Assembly (NCBI GenBank): GCA_003279655.1
Contig: QCHI01000001.1
Coordinates: 124,001-188,000, forward strand
Reading direction: 5' to 3'
From: Prochlorococcus sp. AG-402-A21
Lineage (GTDB): Bacteria > Cyanobacteriota > Cyanobacteriia > PCC-6307 > Cyanobiaceae
Length of the DNA: 64,000 nucleotides
The translations under genes and the position numbers were made by a program. The notes below the pieces were generated by a model, which saw only the letters and a program-made list of their open reading frames with translations, had not been told where the DNA came from and ran no database searches. Position 1 is the first letter of the stretch. Every line of letters starts with the position of its first letter. Positions 53,879 through 64,000 of the stretch are shown in pieces.

Positions 53879-54663
53879 ATAAATATGGTAATTAATAAAA
53901 TTATTATCCCAATTACGCTACCAATTGGATTCACCATATTTTGTGTTGGTCCCAATAAAAAATAAGGAGTATCAACAGAAAAAGAAACCGTTCCCGAATC
54001 AAATAGATGCCAAATACCAACCAATCCGCCATGTAAACCAATACAACCCCATAACGATCCTCTATCAATAGTGCGCCTTAAAGTTAAAACTAATCCAAAA
54101 AGAAACAGACCAATAAAAAAAGGAATTAAAGCTAATAAACCCATGTCATGTCTGTAATGAGCAAGACTAAAAATCATAGACTGAAAAATGATTCCTTTTC
54201 TCAAACCAAACAAAAGTACCATTTCCTCCATTAACCATCCACGAAAAACTATCTCCTCAGCAAAAACAATACCCACTATCAATAGTATTGAGTTTAATAG
54301 AGCACCTAATTTTATACTATCAATTCTATCAACCCAGCCAAAAAAGTAAAGAAACAGAAAAAGAATAGATAGAAGAAAAACTGAAAATATAAATCCACTA
54401 AAAAATATTTTTAAAGCTTTAATTTTATTTTTAAAATCTAACCCTATAGATACCCATAGATGATTAGTTTTCCATCTAATACGTCCCCAACTAGGAAGAA
54501 CACATAGAAAGATAATAAATGATATTATAGTCCCTATAATACTTAAATCATTGGGACTAATCTCTCGATTAAAAAGATAGACAACATGACTAATTAACCA
54601 TCCAGCAGGATATAAAAATAAAAAAAGAGTAAATGTTGGTATAAATTGCATCTTTTGATGCAA
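53800..54663 (-). CDS. CPBP family intramembrane glutamic endopeptidase
   Basis: A 287-residue membrane protein with about seven or eight hydrophobic segments and the CAAX/CPBP (Abi) motifs: EEIVFRGWL (conserved glutamates and Arg), SLAHYRHD, and the later GCIGLHGGLV. The family cleaves substrates in the membrane, but the substrate is unknown. The last 26 codons are antisense to the end of the radical SAM gene. The gene lies 33 bp downstream of clpS. Confidence 0.85.
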   Translation of the reverse strand: MHQKMQFIPTFTLFLFLYPAGWLISHVVYLFNREISPNDLSIIGTIISFIIFLCVLPSWGRIRWKTNHLWVSIGLDFKNKIKALKIFFSGFIFSVFLLSILFLFLYFFGWVDRIDSIKLGALLNSILLIVGIVFAEEIVFRGWLMEEMVLLFGLRKGIIFQSMIFSLAHYRHDMGLLALIPFFIGLFLFGLVLTLRRTIDRGSLWGCIGLHGGLVGIWHLFDSGTVSFSVDTPYFLLGPTQNMVNPIGSVIGIIILLITIFIQRRLFARTGRFLASTVNASFKDETP

Positions 54664-54695
54664 CCATTTATTCCATAAACGACTAATTAATGATT

Positions 54696-55007
54696 TCAGC
54701 TTTCTAATTCTATAGTACTTGTTAGGCCTTTTGCCTTTAGAGATTCAGAATAAAATTCAGCAGGTTCTAAGTCACAAGTAATAACAAGTCCAACACCACT
54801 ATTATGAGTTTCTAACATTATATTTAAAGCATCCTGTTCACTTAATTGTGGAACCACCTGCCTTAAAGTTTCAACTACATAATCCATAGTATTTACTGGA
54901 TCATTATGAAGCAAAACCTTATATTTGGGAGATAATTTCCTAACTCGTTGGACTTCCCGATCAATAACAGCAGTGTCTCCATCATTTTGATTTACAGAAT
55001 CAACCAT
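54696..55007 (-). CDS. clpS: ClpS adaptor protein
   Basis: Delivers N-degron substrates to ClpAP/ClpCP. The core shows YKVLLHNDPVNTMDYVVETL and LETHNSGVGLVITCDLEPAEFY, with the N-end-rule binding Asp/Asn positions visible. I start at ATG 55007, giving 103 residues. An upstream ATG at 55067 would add 20 residues that do not look ClpS-like and overlaps the dapL stop. Confidence 0.92.
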   Translation of the reverse strand: MVDSVNQNDGDTAVIDREVQRVRKLSPKYKVLLHNDPVNTMDYVVETLRQVVPQLSEQDALNIMLETHNSGVGLVITCDLEPAEFYSESLKAKGLTSTIELES

Positions 55008-55066
55008 AATTAATTTGCCAAGATGAATAGCACTTTTAAAAAAAGAACTTACCATGATATTACGCA

Positions 55067-56290
55067 TTAAAGTTTTACGATTCTTTCCATAGCTTTCTCG
55101 ACATTTTCCCTACTGTTGAAGGCAGACAATCGAAAATAACCTTCTCCCGCAGCCCCAAAGCCACTTCCTGGAGTTCCCACAACATTTGCTTTTTTAAGCA
55201 AGAAATCGAAAAAATCCCATGAGCTCATGTTTTCAGGTGTTTTAATCCAGGCATAGGGGGCATTGATCGCCCCAAAGACTTCAAAACCTGCAGAAGTCAA
55301 ATTGGATTTAATAATTTGCGCATTGTCCATATAAAAACTTATCAATCTTTTAATTTGAGCTTGCCCTTGTTCAGAGTAGACAGCCTCAGCCCCTCTCTGG
55401 ACTATGTAATTTACACCATTGAATTTAGTACTCTGACGACGATTCCATAAAGACCATAAATCAACTTCTTTGTTTCCTGCTTTACCTTTTAAAGTCTTAG
55501 GAATCACTGTAAAAGCACATCGTATTCCTGTGAAACCTGCATTTTTTGAAAAAGAACGAAACTCAATTGCACAATCTTTTGCTCCTTCAATTTCATAAAT
55601 GGAATGAGGAATTGATTCATCTTGAATGAAAGCCTCATAGGCAGCATCAAAAAGAATCAATGAATTGTATTTCTTTGCATAATCAACCCAAGATGCTAAT
55701 TGTTCTCGAGTCGCTACAGCTCCAGTTGGATTATTAGGAAAACAAAGATAAATCAAATCAAATTTTTCTTTTGGTATTTCTGCCTCAAAACCATTTTCTG
55801 AATGAATTGGAATGTAAGTTAAACCTTGATATTCCCCTGACTCATTTACTTCTCCTGTCCTCCCAGTCATTACATTAGTGTCAACGTATACCGGATAAAC
55901 AGGATCAGTTACTGCGATTTTATTTTCCTTACCGAGAATATCTAAAATATTGCTGCTGTCGCATTTTGAGCCATCTGAAATAAAGATTTCGTCTGCTGAG
56001 ATCTTACAACCACGAGATAAATAATCATTTAGACAGATGCTCTCGCGAAGCCAAGAATAGCCTTGCTCCGGGCCATACCCCCGAAAACCTTCAGCAGTTC
56101 CCATCTCTTCAATAGCCACTTTCATTGCTTCACGACAAGCCATAGGAAGAGGTTCAGTGACATCACCAATCCCTAAACGGATCAAATCACTATCTGGATA
56201 CTTAAAACTAAATTCCTTAATTCTTCTAGAAATCTCTGGGAAAAGATAACCTGCTTTTAATTTCAGGTAATCAGCATTAACTTGAACCAC
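55067..56290 (-). CDS. dapL: LL-diaminopimelate aminotransferase
   Basis: Converts tetrahydrodipicolinate directly to LL-diaminopimelate with PLP and glutamate, the cyanobacterial/plant route to lysine and peptidoglycan. The 407 residues contain [27 protein letters not shown], the PLP lysine in [15 protein letters not shown] and [15 protein letters not shown]. Length is normal. It is followed by clpS on the same strand. Confidence 0.96.
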   Translation of the reverse strand: MVQVNADYLKLKAGYLFPEISRRIKEFSFKYPDSDLIRLGIGDVTEPLPMACREAMKVAIEEMGTAEGFRGYGPEQGYSWLRESICLNDYLSRGCKISADEIFISDGSKCDSSNILDILGKENKIAVTDPVYPVYVDTNVMTGRTGEVNESGEYQGLTYIPIHSENGFEAEIPKEKFDLIYLCFPNNPTGAVATREQLASWVDYAKKYNSLILFDAAYEAFIQDESIPHSIYEIEGAKDCAIEFRSFSKNAGFTGIRCAFTVIPKTLKGKAGNKEVDLWSLWNRRQSTKFNGVNYIVQRGAEAVYSEQGQAQIKRLISFYMDNAQIIKSNLTSAGFEVFGAINAPYAWIKTPENMSSWDFFDFLLKKANVVGTPGSGFGAAGEGYFRLSAFNSRENVEKAMERIVKL

Positions 56291-56680
56291 TTGAAAATCA
56301 ACTAGATTTATTTAAGGATAATCCCTCAAACCCCTTCAGATATTCAAAGTTAGACGATCATATAATTTAGAACGATTTTTCCTATCCTGACTAATACCAA
56401 ATAAAGAATTTTAAAAAAGTGATCCTGTGTTAATGTAATTATTACTAAGCAAACAGGTTTAAGTCCTTATTGTTCTTAGTTAACGTCAGTTATTCTTAAA
56501 GGGAAACCTAGATTAAACTCTGGCAACTCCGGAAATAAACCGGAATATATTTAATTCCCACTTCGAACAGTCGTCAAAAATCTCTTTAAGTTTGTTTGGC
56601 GTTAAAAAATTTACAACGATCAATTTGCAGTTTTTCTGCTGATTTGTTTTTTAATAGCTTGAAAAAGCTCAACATTATAT
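56291..56680. promoter_or_regulatory. Long 5' region of rne with a hairpin
   Basis: 390 bp between divergent dapL and rne without a gene. The only clear structure is a hairpin tccgg/ccgga (56528-56532 with 56540-56544, 7-base loop). A U-rich tail (ttttctgctgattt, then gtttttt) follows at 56630-56655, as in RNase E leaders that serve autoregulation in other bacteria. That function here is inferred. Confidence 0.4.
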
Positions 56681-58603
56681 ATGCCCCAGCAAATTGTCAT
56701 TGCTGAGCATTTGCGAATTGCCGCTCTGCTCACTGATGAGAGACTAGATGAATTAATTGTGGCTCAAGGTAGCTACCAAATAGGAGATGTTTTCTTGGGA
56801 ACAGTTGAAAATGTTCTTCCAGGAATAGATGCAGCTTTTGTCAATATTGGAGAAAGTGAAAAAAATGGTTTTATTCATGTAAATGATCTTGGACCACTGA
56901 GATTAAAAAAAGCCACTGCTGGAATAACAGAGTTACTCGAGCCAAGGCAAAAGGTTTTAGTTCAAGTAATGAAAGAGCCCACTGGATCAAAAGGTCCTAG
57001 ACTGACTGGGAACTTAGCTCTTCCAGGTAGATATCTTGTCCTTCAACCTTATGGACAAGGTGTCAATATTTCGAGAAGAATTAGTACTGAGAGTGAAAGA
57101 AATCGACTTAGAGCATTAGGAGTCCTGGTCAAGCCTCCAAGCACTGGTCTTCTGATGAGAACAGAAGCGGAAGATGTTTCTGAAGAACTGTTAATAGATG
57201 ATCTAGAAAGTCTTCTTAAACAATGGGAGCTTATTCAACAAGCATCTGAAAGTTGTACCCCTCCAATTCTTTTAAATAGAGATGAAGACTTTATTCATAG
57301 AATCCTGAGAGATCATATAGGCCAAAATGTTCAACATATGATCGTAGATAATCCTGAAGCAGTTGGTCGTATAAAAAATTTCCTTGGCAAGGATAGTAAA
57401 GAACTAACAATAGAACTTCATAGCGAATCACAAAATATATTAGAAAAATACCGAGTAATTTCTGCAATTACTGATGCATTAAAACCAAGGGTAGATCTAC
57501 CATCTGGTGGTTATATAATAATAGAACCAACAGAAGCTTTAACTGTTATTGATGTCAACTCTGGTTCATTTACTCGTTCAGCAAATTCCAGAGAAACAGT
57601 TCTATGGACAAATTGTGAAGCAGCAATAGAAATAGCAAGACAATTAAAATTAAGGAATATTGGTGGGGTTATTATCATTGATTTTATAGATATGGATACA
57701 AGAAGAGATCAACTTCAATTATTAGAGCATTTCACATCTGCTATTAACGGTGACTCGGCACGGCCACAAATTGCTCAAATTACAGAACTGGGACTTGTTG
57801 AGTTAACCAGAAAAAGACAAGGTCAGAATATATATGAATTGTTTGGAAAAACTTGTCCTAATTGCCAAGGGCAAGGGCATCTTCCAAATATCACTATTCA
57901 AGACAAAATCCAAACAATCTCAACTGAATCTGGTGTAATCAATTCAAGTTTAGTCATAGGGAATGAAATACAATCTATACAAGAAAATAATATCAAGAAG
58001 AAGCGAACTAATAAAACAAAAGATACAGAAACAAGCTTAATTAATGACGAGAATAAATCAATTCTAAATAATAATTTGGTGCCTGTATTAACAGATACAA
58101 GTGGTGACGACATTTCTTTAAACAATAACAAAAAGAAAGAAAAAATTACAATTAATATACATATGAATAAGAGTGAGGAGTTTGTATACAGTTCAATGGG
58201 ATTAGATCCTATTCTTCTCTTAGAAGAACCTCCATCAACTGAAAACTACACTGTTAATATAATCAGACCTGGGGAAGAAATAGGGGAGGAAAGAAACAAT
58301 ATACTTGAGCCAGATCAAGGAAACACACTTAATAATAATCCCCATGACAAGCATAGAAAAAATAATAAGGATATTATTCGTCTTAAAAACAACAATCCTA
58401 TTGAGAAAAAATCAACCAATTCTGAAGAAATAGAAAATGTCGAAGAAGAAAAGATCAATGTGGATTTCGATGAAGAAACAAATGAATTAACTATTGCTGA
58501 CAATATTATAAAAAATGAAAAGAATGAATCTAGTTCTACTGAATCACAAGAAGTTAATGAGGATCCAAGAAGAAAAAGAAGAAGGTCTTCCGCTTCTTCT
58601 TAA
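56681..58603 (+). CDS. rne: Ribonuclease E/G
   Basis: The main endoribonuclease for mRNA decay. The 640 residues hold an S1 RNA-binding insertion (about 35-125; [20 protein letters not shown]), a 5'-sensor and RNase H-like region, the catalytic DNase-I-like domain with magnesium Asp residues ([10 protein letters not shown] and IIIDFIDMD), and the zinc link CPNCQGQG (about residue 395). After residue 400 the protein is long, Asn/Lys/Glu rich and disordered, and it ends in [11 protein letters not shown], which matches the cyanobacterial peptide that binds polynucleotide phosphorylase. It is followed by rnhB after 2 bp. Confidence 0.96.
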   Translation: MPQQIVIAEHLRIAALLTDERLDELIVAQGSYQIGDVFLGTVENVLPGIDAAFVNIGESEKNGFIHVNDLGPLRLKKATAGITELLEPRQKVLVQVMKEPTGSKGPRLTGNLALPGRYLVLQPYGQGVNISRRISTESERNRLRALGVLVKPPSTGLLMRTEAEDVSEELLIDDLESLLKQWELIQQASESCTPPILLNRDEDFIHRILRDHIGQNVQHMIVDNPEAVGRIKNFLGKDSKELTIELHSESQNILEKYRVISAITDALKPRVDLPSGGYIIIEPTEALTVIDVNSGSFTRSANSRETVLWTNCEAAIEIARQLKLRNIGGVIIIDFIDMDTRRDQLQLLEHFTSAINGDSARPQIAQITELGLVELTRKRQGQNIYELFGKTCPNCQGQGHLPNITIQDKIQTISTESGVINSSLVIGNEIQSIQENNIKKKRTNKTKDTETSLINDENKSILNNNLVPVLTDTSGDDISLNNNKKKEKITINIHMNKSEEFVYSSMGLDPILLLEEPPSTENYTVNIIRPGEEIGEERNNILEPDQGNTLNNNPHDKHRKNNKDIIRLKNNNPIEKKSTNSEEIENVEEEKINVDFDEETNELTIADNIIKNEKNESSSTESQEVNEDPRRKRRRSSASS

Positions 58604-58605
58604 AC

Positions 58606-59193
58606 ATGGAGTCCAAGAAATCTCTGATTGCAGGAGTTGATGAAGTAGGGAAAGGTTGTTTATTTGGCCCCGTTTTTGCTGGAGCAGTAATATTAAGCAA
58701 AGCAAACGCAACAAATCTCTTAAGACAAGGCCTGAAGGACAGTAAAAAATTAAGCCCCCGAAAAAGACATGACTTAGTTCCTTTAATAAAAACAAACTCA
58801 ATAGATTGGGCGATAGGCCAGGCTTCAGCAAGAGAAATTGACAGTATCGGAATCCGAAAGGCTACTGAGAAAGCAATGCTAAGAGCATTAGAAAAATTTT
58901 CATCCCCACCAGACTTAATTCTCGTAGACGGAATATTACCCATTCACCTGTGGCCAGGACAACAAAAAACACAAGTTCGAGGTGAGGATCATTTCCCCTC
59001 AATTGCAGCCGCAAGTGTTTTAGCAAAAGAAGCAAGAGATGAATTGATTAAACGACTAGCTCGCCAATACAGTCTTTATGGGCTAGAAAATAATAAGGGG
59101 TATGGAACTGCAATCCATAGAATAAATCTAATCAAATCAGGGGCAACAAAACTCCATCGAAAAAGTTTTCTCTCCAGATTGGAAATAGGTTGA
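58606..59193 (+). CDS. rnhB: Ribonuclease HII
   Basis: Removes ribonucleotides from [23 protein letters not shown] carries the first acidic pair (DE), [10 protein letters not shown] follows, and ILVDGILPI and [22 protein letters not shown] carry the other catalytic residues. The 195-residue length is normal. The 2-bp gap to rne means co-transcription. Confidence 0.95.
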   Translation: MESKKSLIAGVDEVGKGCLFGPVFAGAVILSKANATNLLRQGLKDSKKLSPRKRHDLVPLIKTNSIDWAIGQASAREIDSIGIRKATEKAMLRALEKFSSPPDLILVDGILPIHLWPGQQKTQVRGEDHFPSIAAASVLAKEARDELIKRLARQYSLYGLENNKGYGTAIHRINLIKSGATKLHRKSFLSRLEIG

Positions 59194-59207
59194 TATTTAT
59201 TTTGTAA

Positions 59208-59720
59208 CTATTTTTCTTTACACCAATTATTAAAGTCAACAATTAGCTGCTTCTCAACCCTTGCCTTAATTCCTAATAAAATTCCATTTAATATTGATTG
59301 CCCTGTGGACTCGAGTATTTTAGGAGGAATTAATCTCAATAGCTGAGGCTGACTGACTGTTACACCCAAAAGAGCCTCGCCTTCAAGGCCTGAAGGTTTT
59401 GCCTCCAGAACTGCATCTAAGGTTAAATCAAAATCATCAACTAATCCCAAGCCATCTAATTGACTTTCCGTAACATACATTCTGATTTTTCTATCAGTAT
59501 TTTCGACCCCTATTGATACAACTGGATTTATTTGAAGTTGAAAAACCTTAAAGCTTGTGACTTCGTACTTAAAACTACCTGGCCCCAAAGTAGTCAATTT
59601 TTTAGGATCAAGCATTGCTCCTACAACTCTTTCCTGTTGTAGGAGATAATCAGGAAGTTGATCCTCATTATCTTGAACAACTAGATCAATTTTTTGTCGC
59701 GCTGTAAAGGCAAGAGCCAT
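59208..59720 (-). CDS. DUF1997 family protein
   Basis: A 170-residue cyanobacterial and plant family protein (DUF1997), from ATG 59720 (MALAFTARQKIDLVVQ). Features are YLLQQERVVGAMLDPKKL and, near the end, VSQPQLLRLIPPKILEST. No membrane segment is clear. Function is unknown. It diverges from pheA. Confidence 0.72.
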   Translation of the reverse strand: MALAFTARQKIDLVVQDNEDQLPDYLLQQERVVGAMLDPKKLTTLGPGSFKYEVTSFKVFQLQINPVVSIGVENTDRKIRMYVTESQLDGLGLVDDFDLTLDAVLEAKPSGLEGEALLGVTVSQPQLLRLIPPKILESTGQSILNGILLGIKARVEKQLIVDFNNWCKEK

Positions 59721-59774
59721 TATCAAAAACTTGCTCAGATTGATCTTATCGGCATTTACCCCTTTTTTTTTCCA

Positions 59775-60605
59775 ATGTCAACTCGAGTGGCCTACCTTGG
59801 GCCAAAAGGAACATACGCTGAGAAGGCTGCAAAAGCTCTAGCAGCACTAGAAAACCTTAACTTTCCACAGTTCTCTCCATGTAAAGGGTTGAGGTCTGTG
59901 GTGGATAATCTTGCAAACAATCTTTGTGAAGCAGCCGTAGTACCAATTGAAAATTCAGTAGAAGGTGGTGTTACAACAACATTAGATTCTCTATGGAGAC
60001 ATAAAAATCTATTTATTCACAGAGCTCTGGTGCTCCCCATAAAGCACTCACTAATGAGCAGCGGATCAATATCAAGTGTTTCAGAGGTCCTTTCCCATCC
60101 TCAGGCAATAGCTCAATGCAGCCAGTGGTTAAACGACAACATTCCAAATGCCGTGCATTTACCAACAAATTCAACGGCAGAAGCCATAAGAATGGTAAAA
60201 GGCAGCTCATTTAGAGCAGCGATAGGATCCAAAGATGCAAGTCAAGATCTAAATATTCTGGCTTACCCTATTAATGATATTGAAGGTAATTGCACAAGAT
60301 TTGTTCTACTTAGTAAGAACAACATTAAAGTTGATGGGAATAAAGCAAGTATGGCTTTTTCTCTTAAGTCAAATAGTCCAGGTGCATTACTAAAAGCATT
60401 GAATTGCATAGCAAATCTTGGCTTGAATATGAGTAGAATAGAGTCTCGTCCTTCAAAAAGAGAATTAGGGGAATATGTCTTTTTCATAGATCTTGATTTA
60501 AATAATTCTAATAAAAAAGACTTTGAAAAAATTACTGAAGAGTTATCTCCACTTTGCAATCAAATAATTAATTTTGGATGTTATTTCGGATCAGAAGTTG
60601 AGTAA
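59775..60605 (+). CDS. pheA: Prephenate dehydratase
   Basis: Converts prephenate to phenylpyruvate for phenylalanine. I start at ATG 59775 (MSTRVAYLGPKGTYAEKAAK), 276 residues. The catalytic VPIENSVEGGVTTTLD follows, with NCTRFVLLS, and a C-terminal ACT domain (FSLKSNSPGALLKAL, then the conserved LNMSRIESRPSK) for feedback by Phe. The longer frame from TTG 59694 runs into the DUF1997 start. Confidence 0.95.
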   Translation: MSTRVAYLGPKGTYAEKAAKALAALENLNFPQFSPCKGLRSVVDNLANNLCEAAVVPIENSVEGGVTTTLDSLWRHKNLFIHRALVLPIKHSLMSSGSISSVSEVLSHPQAIAQCSQWLNDNIPNAVHLPTNSTAEAIRMVKGSSFRAAIGSKDASQDLNILAYPINDIEGNCTRFVLLSKNNIKVDGNKASMAFSLKSNSPGALLKALNCIANLGLNMSRIESRPSKRELGEYVFFIDLDLNNSNKKDFEKITEELSPLCNQIINFGCYFGSEVE

Positions 60606-60606
60606 T

Positions 60607-61539
60607 TTATCCTCTTGCTTTGAAAACTCCAAATTTCATCAAACCTCTTGAAAAAGACCATCTCATCATTAGTATCGTTGGGATTTCTCTAAATGCCTTT
60701 AAAAGAGACCTAAGGCCTAACCTCAAGATAGATGAAGGCCTTCTAAACCCTTCATATATCGATTCATTCCAAGATTGGATTGTGTATTTTGTCCAATTAG
60801 AAGTCTCTACAGAGCTCCCATAATAAGGACTGTTTAATAAGTTGTTTTTAAACCCTTCAATACTTGAAAATTCAGGATGGGTCCATTGAATTAGTAATTG
60901 ATTCATAATGAACTTTTCCAATAAATTTAAGGGGTACTTTATTGAATCTCTTTGATTCCAATCGGCAATTGCTAAAACGCCACCAGGCCTAAGGACTCTG
61001 AGCATCTCATCTGCGAACGTTTGTTTATCAAAGATATGAGGCCCAGCTTCAACACTCCAAACCCCATCAAAGCTTCCTTTTTCAAACTTTAAATCAAGTG
61101 CATCCATTACCTCGAAACGACAAAAATCGTTTTTAGCAGTTAATTCATTTGCTCTTTTAATTTGTTCTTGGCTTATGGAAATACCAATGACATCAAATCC
61201 ATAGTGATCAGATAATATTCTTGAACTTCCTCCAATTCCACATCCAACATCTAAAACCCTTGAGCCTTTTGGTAATTTATCCAAACCGCTCCAACGAACT
61301 AATTCATGAACAAAATCAACCTTTGCTTTTCTAAAGTCTTTTTTTATTTTTGGTCTTTCGTAAAAACCAAGATGTATATGTTCTCCCCAGAGATTTTCTA
61401 ATAAACGATCATTAGTCCAGGAATCATATGAGGATGCAACACTATTAACTGATTCATATTTCCGACTTTTCTTGAGCCATAGAGTACTTAAAGTAAATAG
61501 AAATAAAGTACTAAATATAAAAATTAATATCCATTGCAT
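60607..61539 (-). CDS. 2-methyl-6-phytyl-1,4-benzoquinone/tocopherol-type methyltransferase
   Basis: A 310-residue SAM methyltransferase with one N-terminal membrane helix (residues 2-22). After that come VASSYDSWTNDRLLENLWGE and HIHLGFYERP, then the SAM motif VLDVGCGIGGSSRIL, and VWSVEAGPHIFDK. This layout matches the Synechocystis Sll0418-type MPBQ methyltransferase (quinone and tocopherol synthesis) that I know from memory. It lies 2 bp from the LON-domain gene. Confidence 0.82.
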   Translation of the reverse strand: MQWILIFIFSTLFLFTLSTLWLKKSRKYESVNSVASSYDSWTNDRLLENLWGEHIHLGFYERPKIKKDFRKAKVDFVHELVRWSGLDKLPKGSRVLDVGCGIGGSSRILSDHYGFDVIGISISQEQIKRANELTAKNDFCRFEVMDALDLKFEKGSFDGVWSVEAGPHIFDKQTFADEMLRVLRPGGVLAIADWNQRDSIKYPLNLLEKFIMNQLLIQWTHPEFSSIEGFKNNLLNSPYYGSSVETSNWTKYTIQSWNESIYEGFRRPSSILRLGLRSLLKAFREIPTILMMRWSFSRGLMKFGVFKARG

Positions 61540-61541
61540 AA

Positions 61542-62204
61542 TTAGTTGTTAGCTTGATCAGCGTTTGAAAAAGTATCTTTTAAAGCAGTTCTGGCAGCTA
61601 GTTGCCTTCTTGTGTGATCAAGAAGTTCGTATTCTCTTTCCAATCGATGGTAAGTATTTGTTAACTCTAATAAATTTTGCTGTTCACTTGCTACTGGACC
61701 TCCAAGATGAGCAGCTATCCAAAAAGACAACTCTCTGGGGATTTCGGGCAAAGAGTCAGGAAGTACCTTCTCAGAATCAGTTAATTTGGAGGTAAGAGAA
61801 ACTACATCCTTCAGGGCGATAGCAACGGAGTCTTTGAGTTCTAATAGTTTTGTTTGATCTGAAATTTGATCATCATCGACCCAACTAACTAAAGCATTAA
61901 TAAAAGGGGTTTCGCTAATGATTTCTAAGACTCGAAATCTTTGCTGTCCAATAGTAACTATGTTACTTCTACCATCTTGTGAAGTTTGATGCTTGATGAT
62001 CTCAGCACAACAACCAACATCTGCCATTTTTTTTTCAACTGGATCCCATCTAACAACTCCAAAACGGCTATCCGATTTCAAAACAGATTGAAGCATCACT
62101 CTATAGCGAGTCTCAAAAATATGAAGAGGCAAGTATTCCTGAGGAAAGAGCACAACCTCAGGCAATGGGAAAAGTGGCAGCTCCCTAACTGAAAGTTCGC
62201 TCAA
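61542..62204 (-). CDS. LON peptidase substrate-binding domain protein
   Basis: A 220-residue protein containing only the N-terminal domain of Lon (PF02190): LPLFPLPEVVLFPQEYLPLH and IFETRYRVMLQSVLKS at the N-terminus. There is no ATPase or protease part. Such proteins occur in cyanobacteria; their role is unclear. It lies between rpsJ and the quinone methyltransferase on the same strand. Confidence 0.88.
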   Translation of the reverse strand: MSELSVRELPLFPLPEVVLFPQEYLPLHIFETRYRVMLQSVLKSDSRFGVVRWDPVEKKMADVGCCAEIIKHQTSQDGRSNIVTIGQQRFRVLEIISETPFINALVSWVDDDQISDQTKLLELKDSVAIALKDVVSLTSKLTDSEKVLPDSLPEIPRELSFWIAAHLGGPVASEQQNLLELTNTYHRLEREYELLDHTRRQLAARTALKDTFSNADQANN

Positions 62205-62264
62205 ATGAGTATTCCTAATTAAACATATCCTAGATAATCAATCTCGGGTTTGAGAGAAAAAGAT

Positions 62265-62585
62265 CTAGAGCTTAACTTCTATATCAACTCCGCTTGGAAG
62301 GTCCAACTTCATCAAAGCGTCTATAGTCTTTGCTGAAGGGCTATAAATATCAATAATTCTTCTATGTGTTCTTGTTTCAAAATGCTCTCTTGAGTCTTTA
62401 TCAACATGAGGGGAACGAAGAACACAATAAATTTTTCTTTTTGTAGGAAGAGGAATAGGACCAATTGCTGAAGCAGCTGTTGTATCTGCAGTCTCAATAA
62501 TTTTATCGCAAGATAAATCTAGCATTCTTCTATCAAAAGCCTTTAGGCGAATGCGTATTTTTTGCTGAGCAATTGCAGTTGACAT
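62265..62585 (-). CDS. rpsJ: 30S ribosomal protein S10
   Basis: 106 residues including [40 protein letters not shown] and [20 protein letters not shown]. Length and sequence are standard. In cyanobacteria S10 follows tuf, as it does here. Confidence 0.98.
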
Positions 62586-62631
62586 GATGGGATGACCAAA
62601 AGTTAATTAAGTTTTCTAGGTTCTTTTAAGT

Positions 62632-62649
62632 ATGAACTCATCAGTTCAT
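62632..62649. other. Short hairpin between rpsJ and tuf
   Basis: atgaact (62632-62638) and agttcat (62643-62649) pair around a catc loop. Together with the stronger hairpin at 62666 this region may regulate tuf-rpsJ read-through. Confidence 0.35.
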
Positions 62650-62665
62650 TTGTTTTTCCAATCTA

Positions 62666-62698
62666 GAGGATGACCTGAATAAATAACAAGTCATCCTC
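62666..62698 (-). terminator. Hairpin after tuf (probable partial terminator)
   Basis: gaggatgac (62666-62674) and gtcatcctc (62690-62698) pair perfectly, 8 bp after the tuf stop. A long T-run is missing on the transcribed strand, so transcription may continue into rpsJ. Confidence 0.6.
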
Positions 62699-62705
62699 AA
62701 AATCA

Positions 62706-63905
62706 TTACTCAATTATTTTAGAAACTACTCCAGCTCCAATGGTACGACCACCTTCACGAATTGCGAATCTCATACCTTGTTCTATCGCAACAGGAGATA
62801 TCAATTCTCCTGTCATTTTTATTCTGTCACCAGGCATGACCATTTCAACATTGCTGCCATCATCAGATGTGAATGCAGTAATTTGACCTGTTACATCGGT
62901 AGTACGAATATAGAACTGAGGACGATAACCAGCAAAGAAAGGAGTATGGCGGCCACCTTCTTCTTTTTTTAATACATATACCTCACCCTCGAATTTGGTA
63001 TGAGGAGTAATGGATCCTTTTTTAACAAGAACCATTCCTCTTTCAATATCTTCTTTTTGAATACCTCTCAAGAGAAGTCCAACATTATCTCCAGCCATAC
63101 CTTCATCAAGAAGTTTTCTAAACATCTCAACTCCAGTTACGGTTGTAAGTCTTGTATCTCTAATTCCTACAATTTCCACCTCCTCTCCGACTGTTACTTT
63201 TCCTCTTTCAATTCGTCCAGTAGCAACAGTTCCTCGACCAGTAATTGAGAAAACGTCTTCAATAGCCATTAAGAAAGGCTTATCAACTTCACGCTCGGGT
63301 TCTGGAATTGAAGAATCAACAGCAGTCATCAATTCATCTATTTTCGTCTCCCAATCTGCTTCTCCTTCTATAGCTTTTAATCCAGAAACTTGAACAACAG
63401 GAATGTCATCACCAGGGAAGTCATAACTCGTGAGAAGTTCACGAATCTCCATTTCTACAAGTTCTATCATTTCTTCATCATCGACCATGTCACATTTGTT
63501 TAGTGCAACGACCAATGCTGGTACACCAACCTGCTTGGCCAAAAGAATATGTTCTTTTGTTTGTGCCATTGCTCCATCGGTAGCTGCTACAACAAGAATT
63601 GCACCGTCCATTTGAGCAGCACCTGTGATCATGTTTTTTACATAATCAGCGTGACCTGGGCAATCAACATGAGCGTAATGCCTACCATCAGTTTCATATT
63701 CAACGTGAGCGGTGTTGATTGTGATCCCACGTTCACGCTCTTCTGGAGCTCCATCAATTTCAGCATAATCTTGCGCTTCGGCTTGACCTTTTTTGGCTAA
63801 AACCTTTGTGATTGCAGCAGTAAGTGTTGTTTTGCCATGGTCAACGTGGCCAATAGTACCTATGTTGACGTGAGGTTTGTTCCTCTCAAACTTCTCGCGA
63901 GCCAT
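62706..63905 (-). CDS. tuf: Elongation factor Tu
   Basis: A 399-residue GTPase that brings aminoacyl-tRNA to the ribosome. [32 protein letters not shown] and ALNKCDMVD mark the G domain. The C-terminal domains end AGVVSKIIE. Length is standard. The gene lies downstream of fusA on the same strand. Confidence 0.99.
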   Translation of the reverse strand: MAREKFERNKPHVNIGTIGHVDHGKTTLTAAITKVLAKKGQAEAQDYAEIDGAPEERERGITINTAHVEYETDGRHYAHVDCPGHADYVKNMITGAAQMDGAILVVAATDGAMAQTKEHILLAKQVGVPALVVALNKCDMVDDEEMIELVEMEIRELLTSYDFPGDDIPVVQVSGLKAIEGEADWETKIDELMTAVDSSIPEPEREVDKPFLMAIEDVFSITGRGTVATGRIERGKVTVGEEVEIVGIRDTRLTTVTGVEMFRKLLDEGMAGDNVGLLLRGIQKEDIERGMVLVKKGSITPHTKFEGEVYVLKKEEGGRHTPFFAGYRPQFYIRTTDVTGQITAFTSDDGSNVEMVMPGDRIKMTGELISPVAIEQGMRFAIREGGRTIGAGVVSKIIE

Positions 63906-63946
63906 TTTTTTTAAAGAATCGGGGGTTGGTTAGTAAATTTTAGAGA

Positions 63947-64000
63947 TCAGGAATTGCCCTGATTCTTGGAGATAATTGCTTCAGCAACATTACGAGGAAC
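63947..64000 (-). CDS. fusA: Elongation factor G, C-terminal end (cut by window edge)
   Basis: The last 17 residues VPRNVAEAIISKNQGNS and a TGA stop at 63947-63949 are visible. VP-NVAE-II---QG is the usual C-terminus of EF-G, and the gene precedes tuf in the str operon. The rest lies outside the window. Confidence 0.88.
   Translation of the reverse strand, partial: VPRNVAEAIISKNQGNS

Overview
This AT-rich window reads as a chromosome segment of a marine picocyanobacterium, most likely Prochlorococcus. The evidence is the split beta' subunit (separate rpoC1 and rpoC2, the latter with a large insertion), a single-helix high-light-inducible protein, the cyanobacterial DUF1830/DUF1997/DUF3493/DUF4278 families, an RNase E that ends in the cyanobacterial PNPase-binding peptide, very compact gene spacing and low GC. 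The strain cannot be fixed from sequence alone. Nearly all of the window is ordinary chromosomal core. No insertion sequences, integrases, CRISPR arrays or phage genes were seen.

Layout. 1-1468: a sodium:solute symporter (cut by the left edge), rlmN and a small hli gene, read leftward. 1535-10924: rpoB-rpoC1-rpoC2, leftward. 11180-15663: tatD, rpsT, hisD, rpiA and an HtrA protease. 15726-21691: a structured leader followed by rimP-nusA-ylxR-infB. 21751-23122: a DUF3493 protein, tRNA-Thr(CGT) and folE. 23273-23653: a decayed gene with three in-frame stops. 23808-33279: a metal (zinc) region. 33426-37139: a string of tiny genes, a 2OG-Fe(II) oxygenase, a cupin-like protein and a possible structured RNA. 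37136-42235: the urea ABC transporter urtABCDE, leftward. 42378-47536: the complete urease set, ureEFG leftward and ureDABC rightward. 47559-51403: small genes, a second porin, an RRM protein and rpsU. 51453-56290: a half-size AbrB protein, a radical SAM enzyme, a CPBP protease, clpS and dapL. 56681-62204: rne, rnhB, a DUF1997 protein, pheA, a quinone methyltransferase and a LON-domain protein. 62265-64000: rpsJ, tuf and the 3' end of fusA (str operon).

Two physiological modules stand out. The urt and ure genes form one nitrogen-scavenging unit: urea is imported by UrtABCDE and hydrolysed to ammonium and CO2 by the nickel urease. A GTA-N8-TAC site upstream of urtA suggests NtcA control. The zinc region holds ZnuA, ZnuB, ZnuC, a Zur-like Fur protein, a COG0523 GTPase, a WD40 propeller, a His/Met-rich porin, two DUF3721 proteins and a Cys-rich ribbon-helix-helix protein. 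Its most striking feature is a domain of about 110-130 residues inserted both in periplasmic ZnuA and in the cytoplasmic COG0523 GTPase.

RNA-level structures not explained by the genes include a pair of overlapping helices at 35479-35539 (pseudoknot or switch), competing stems in front of rimP, a UUCG-capped hairpin between urtA and urtB, and long perfect hairpins after znuA and at 36865-36903.
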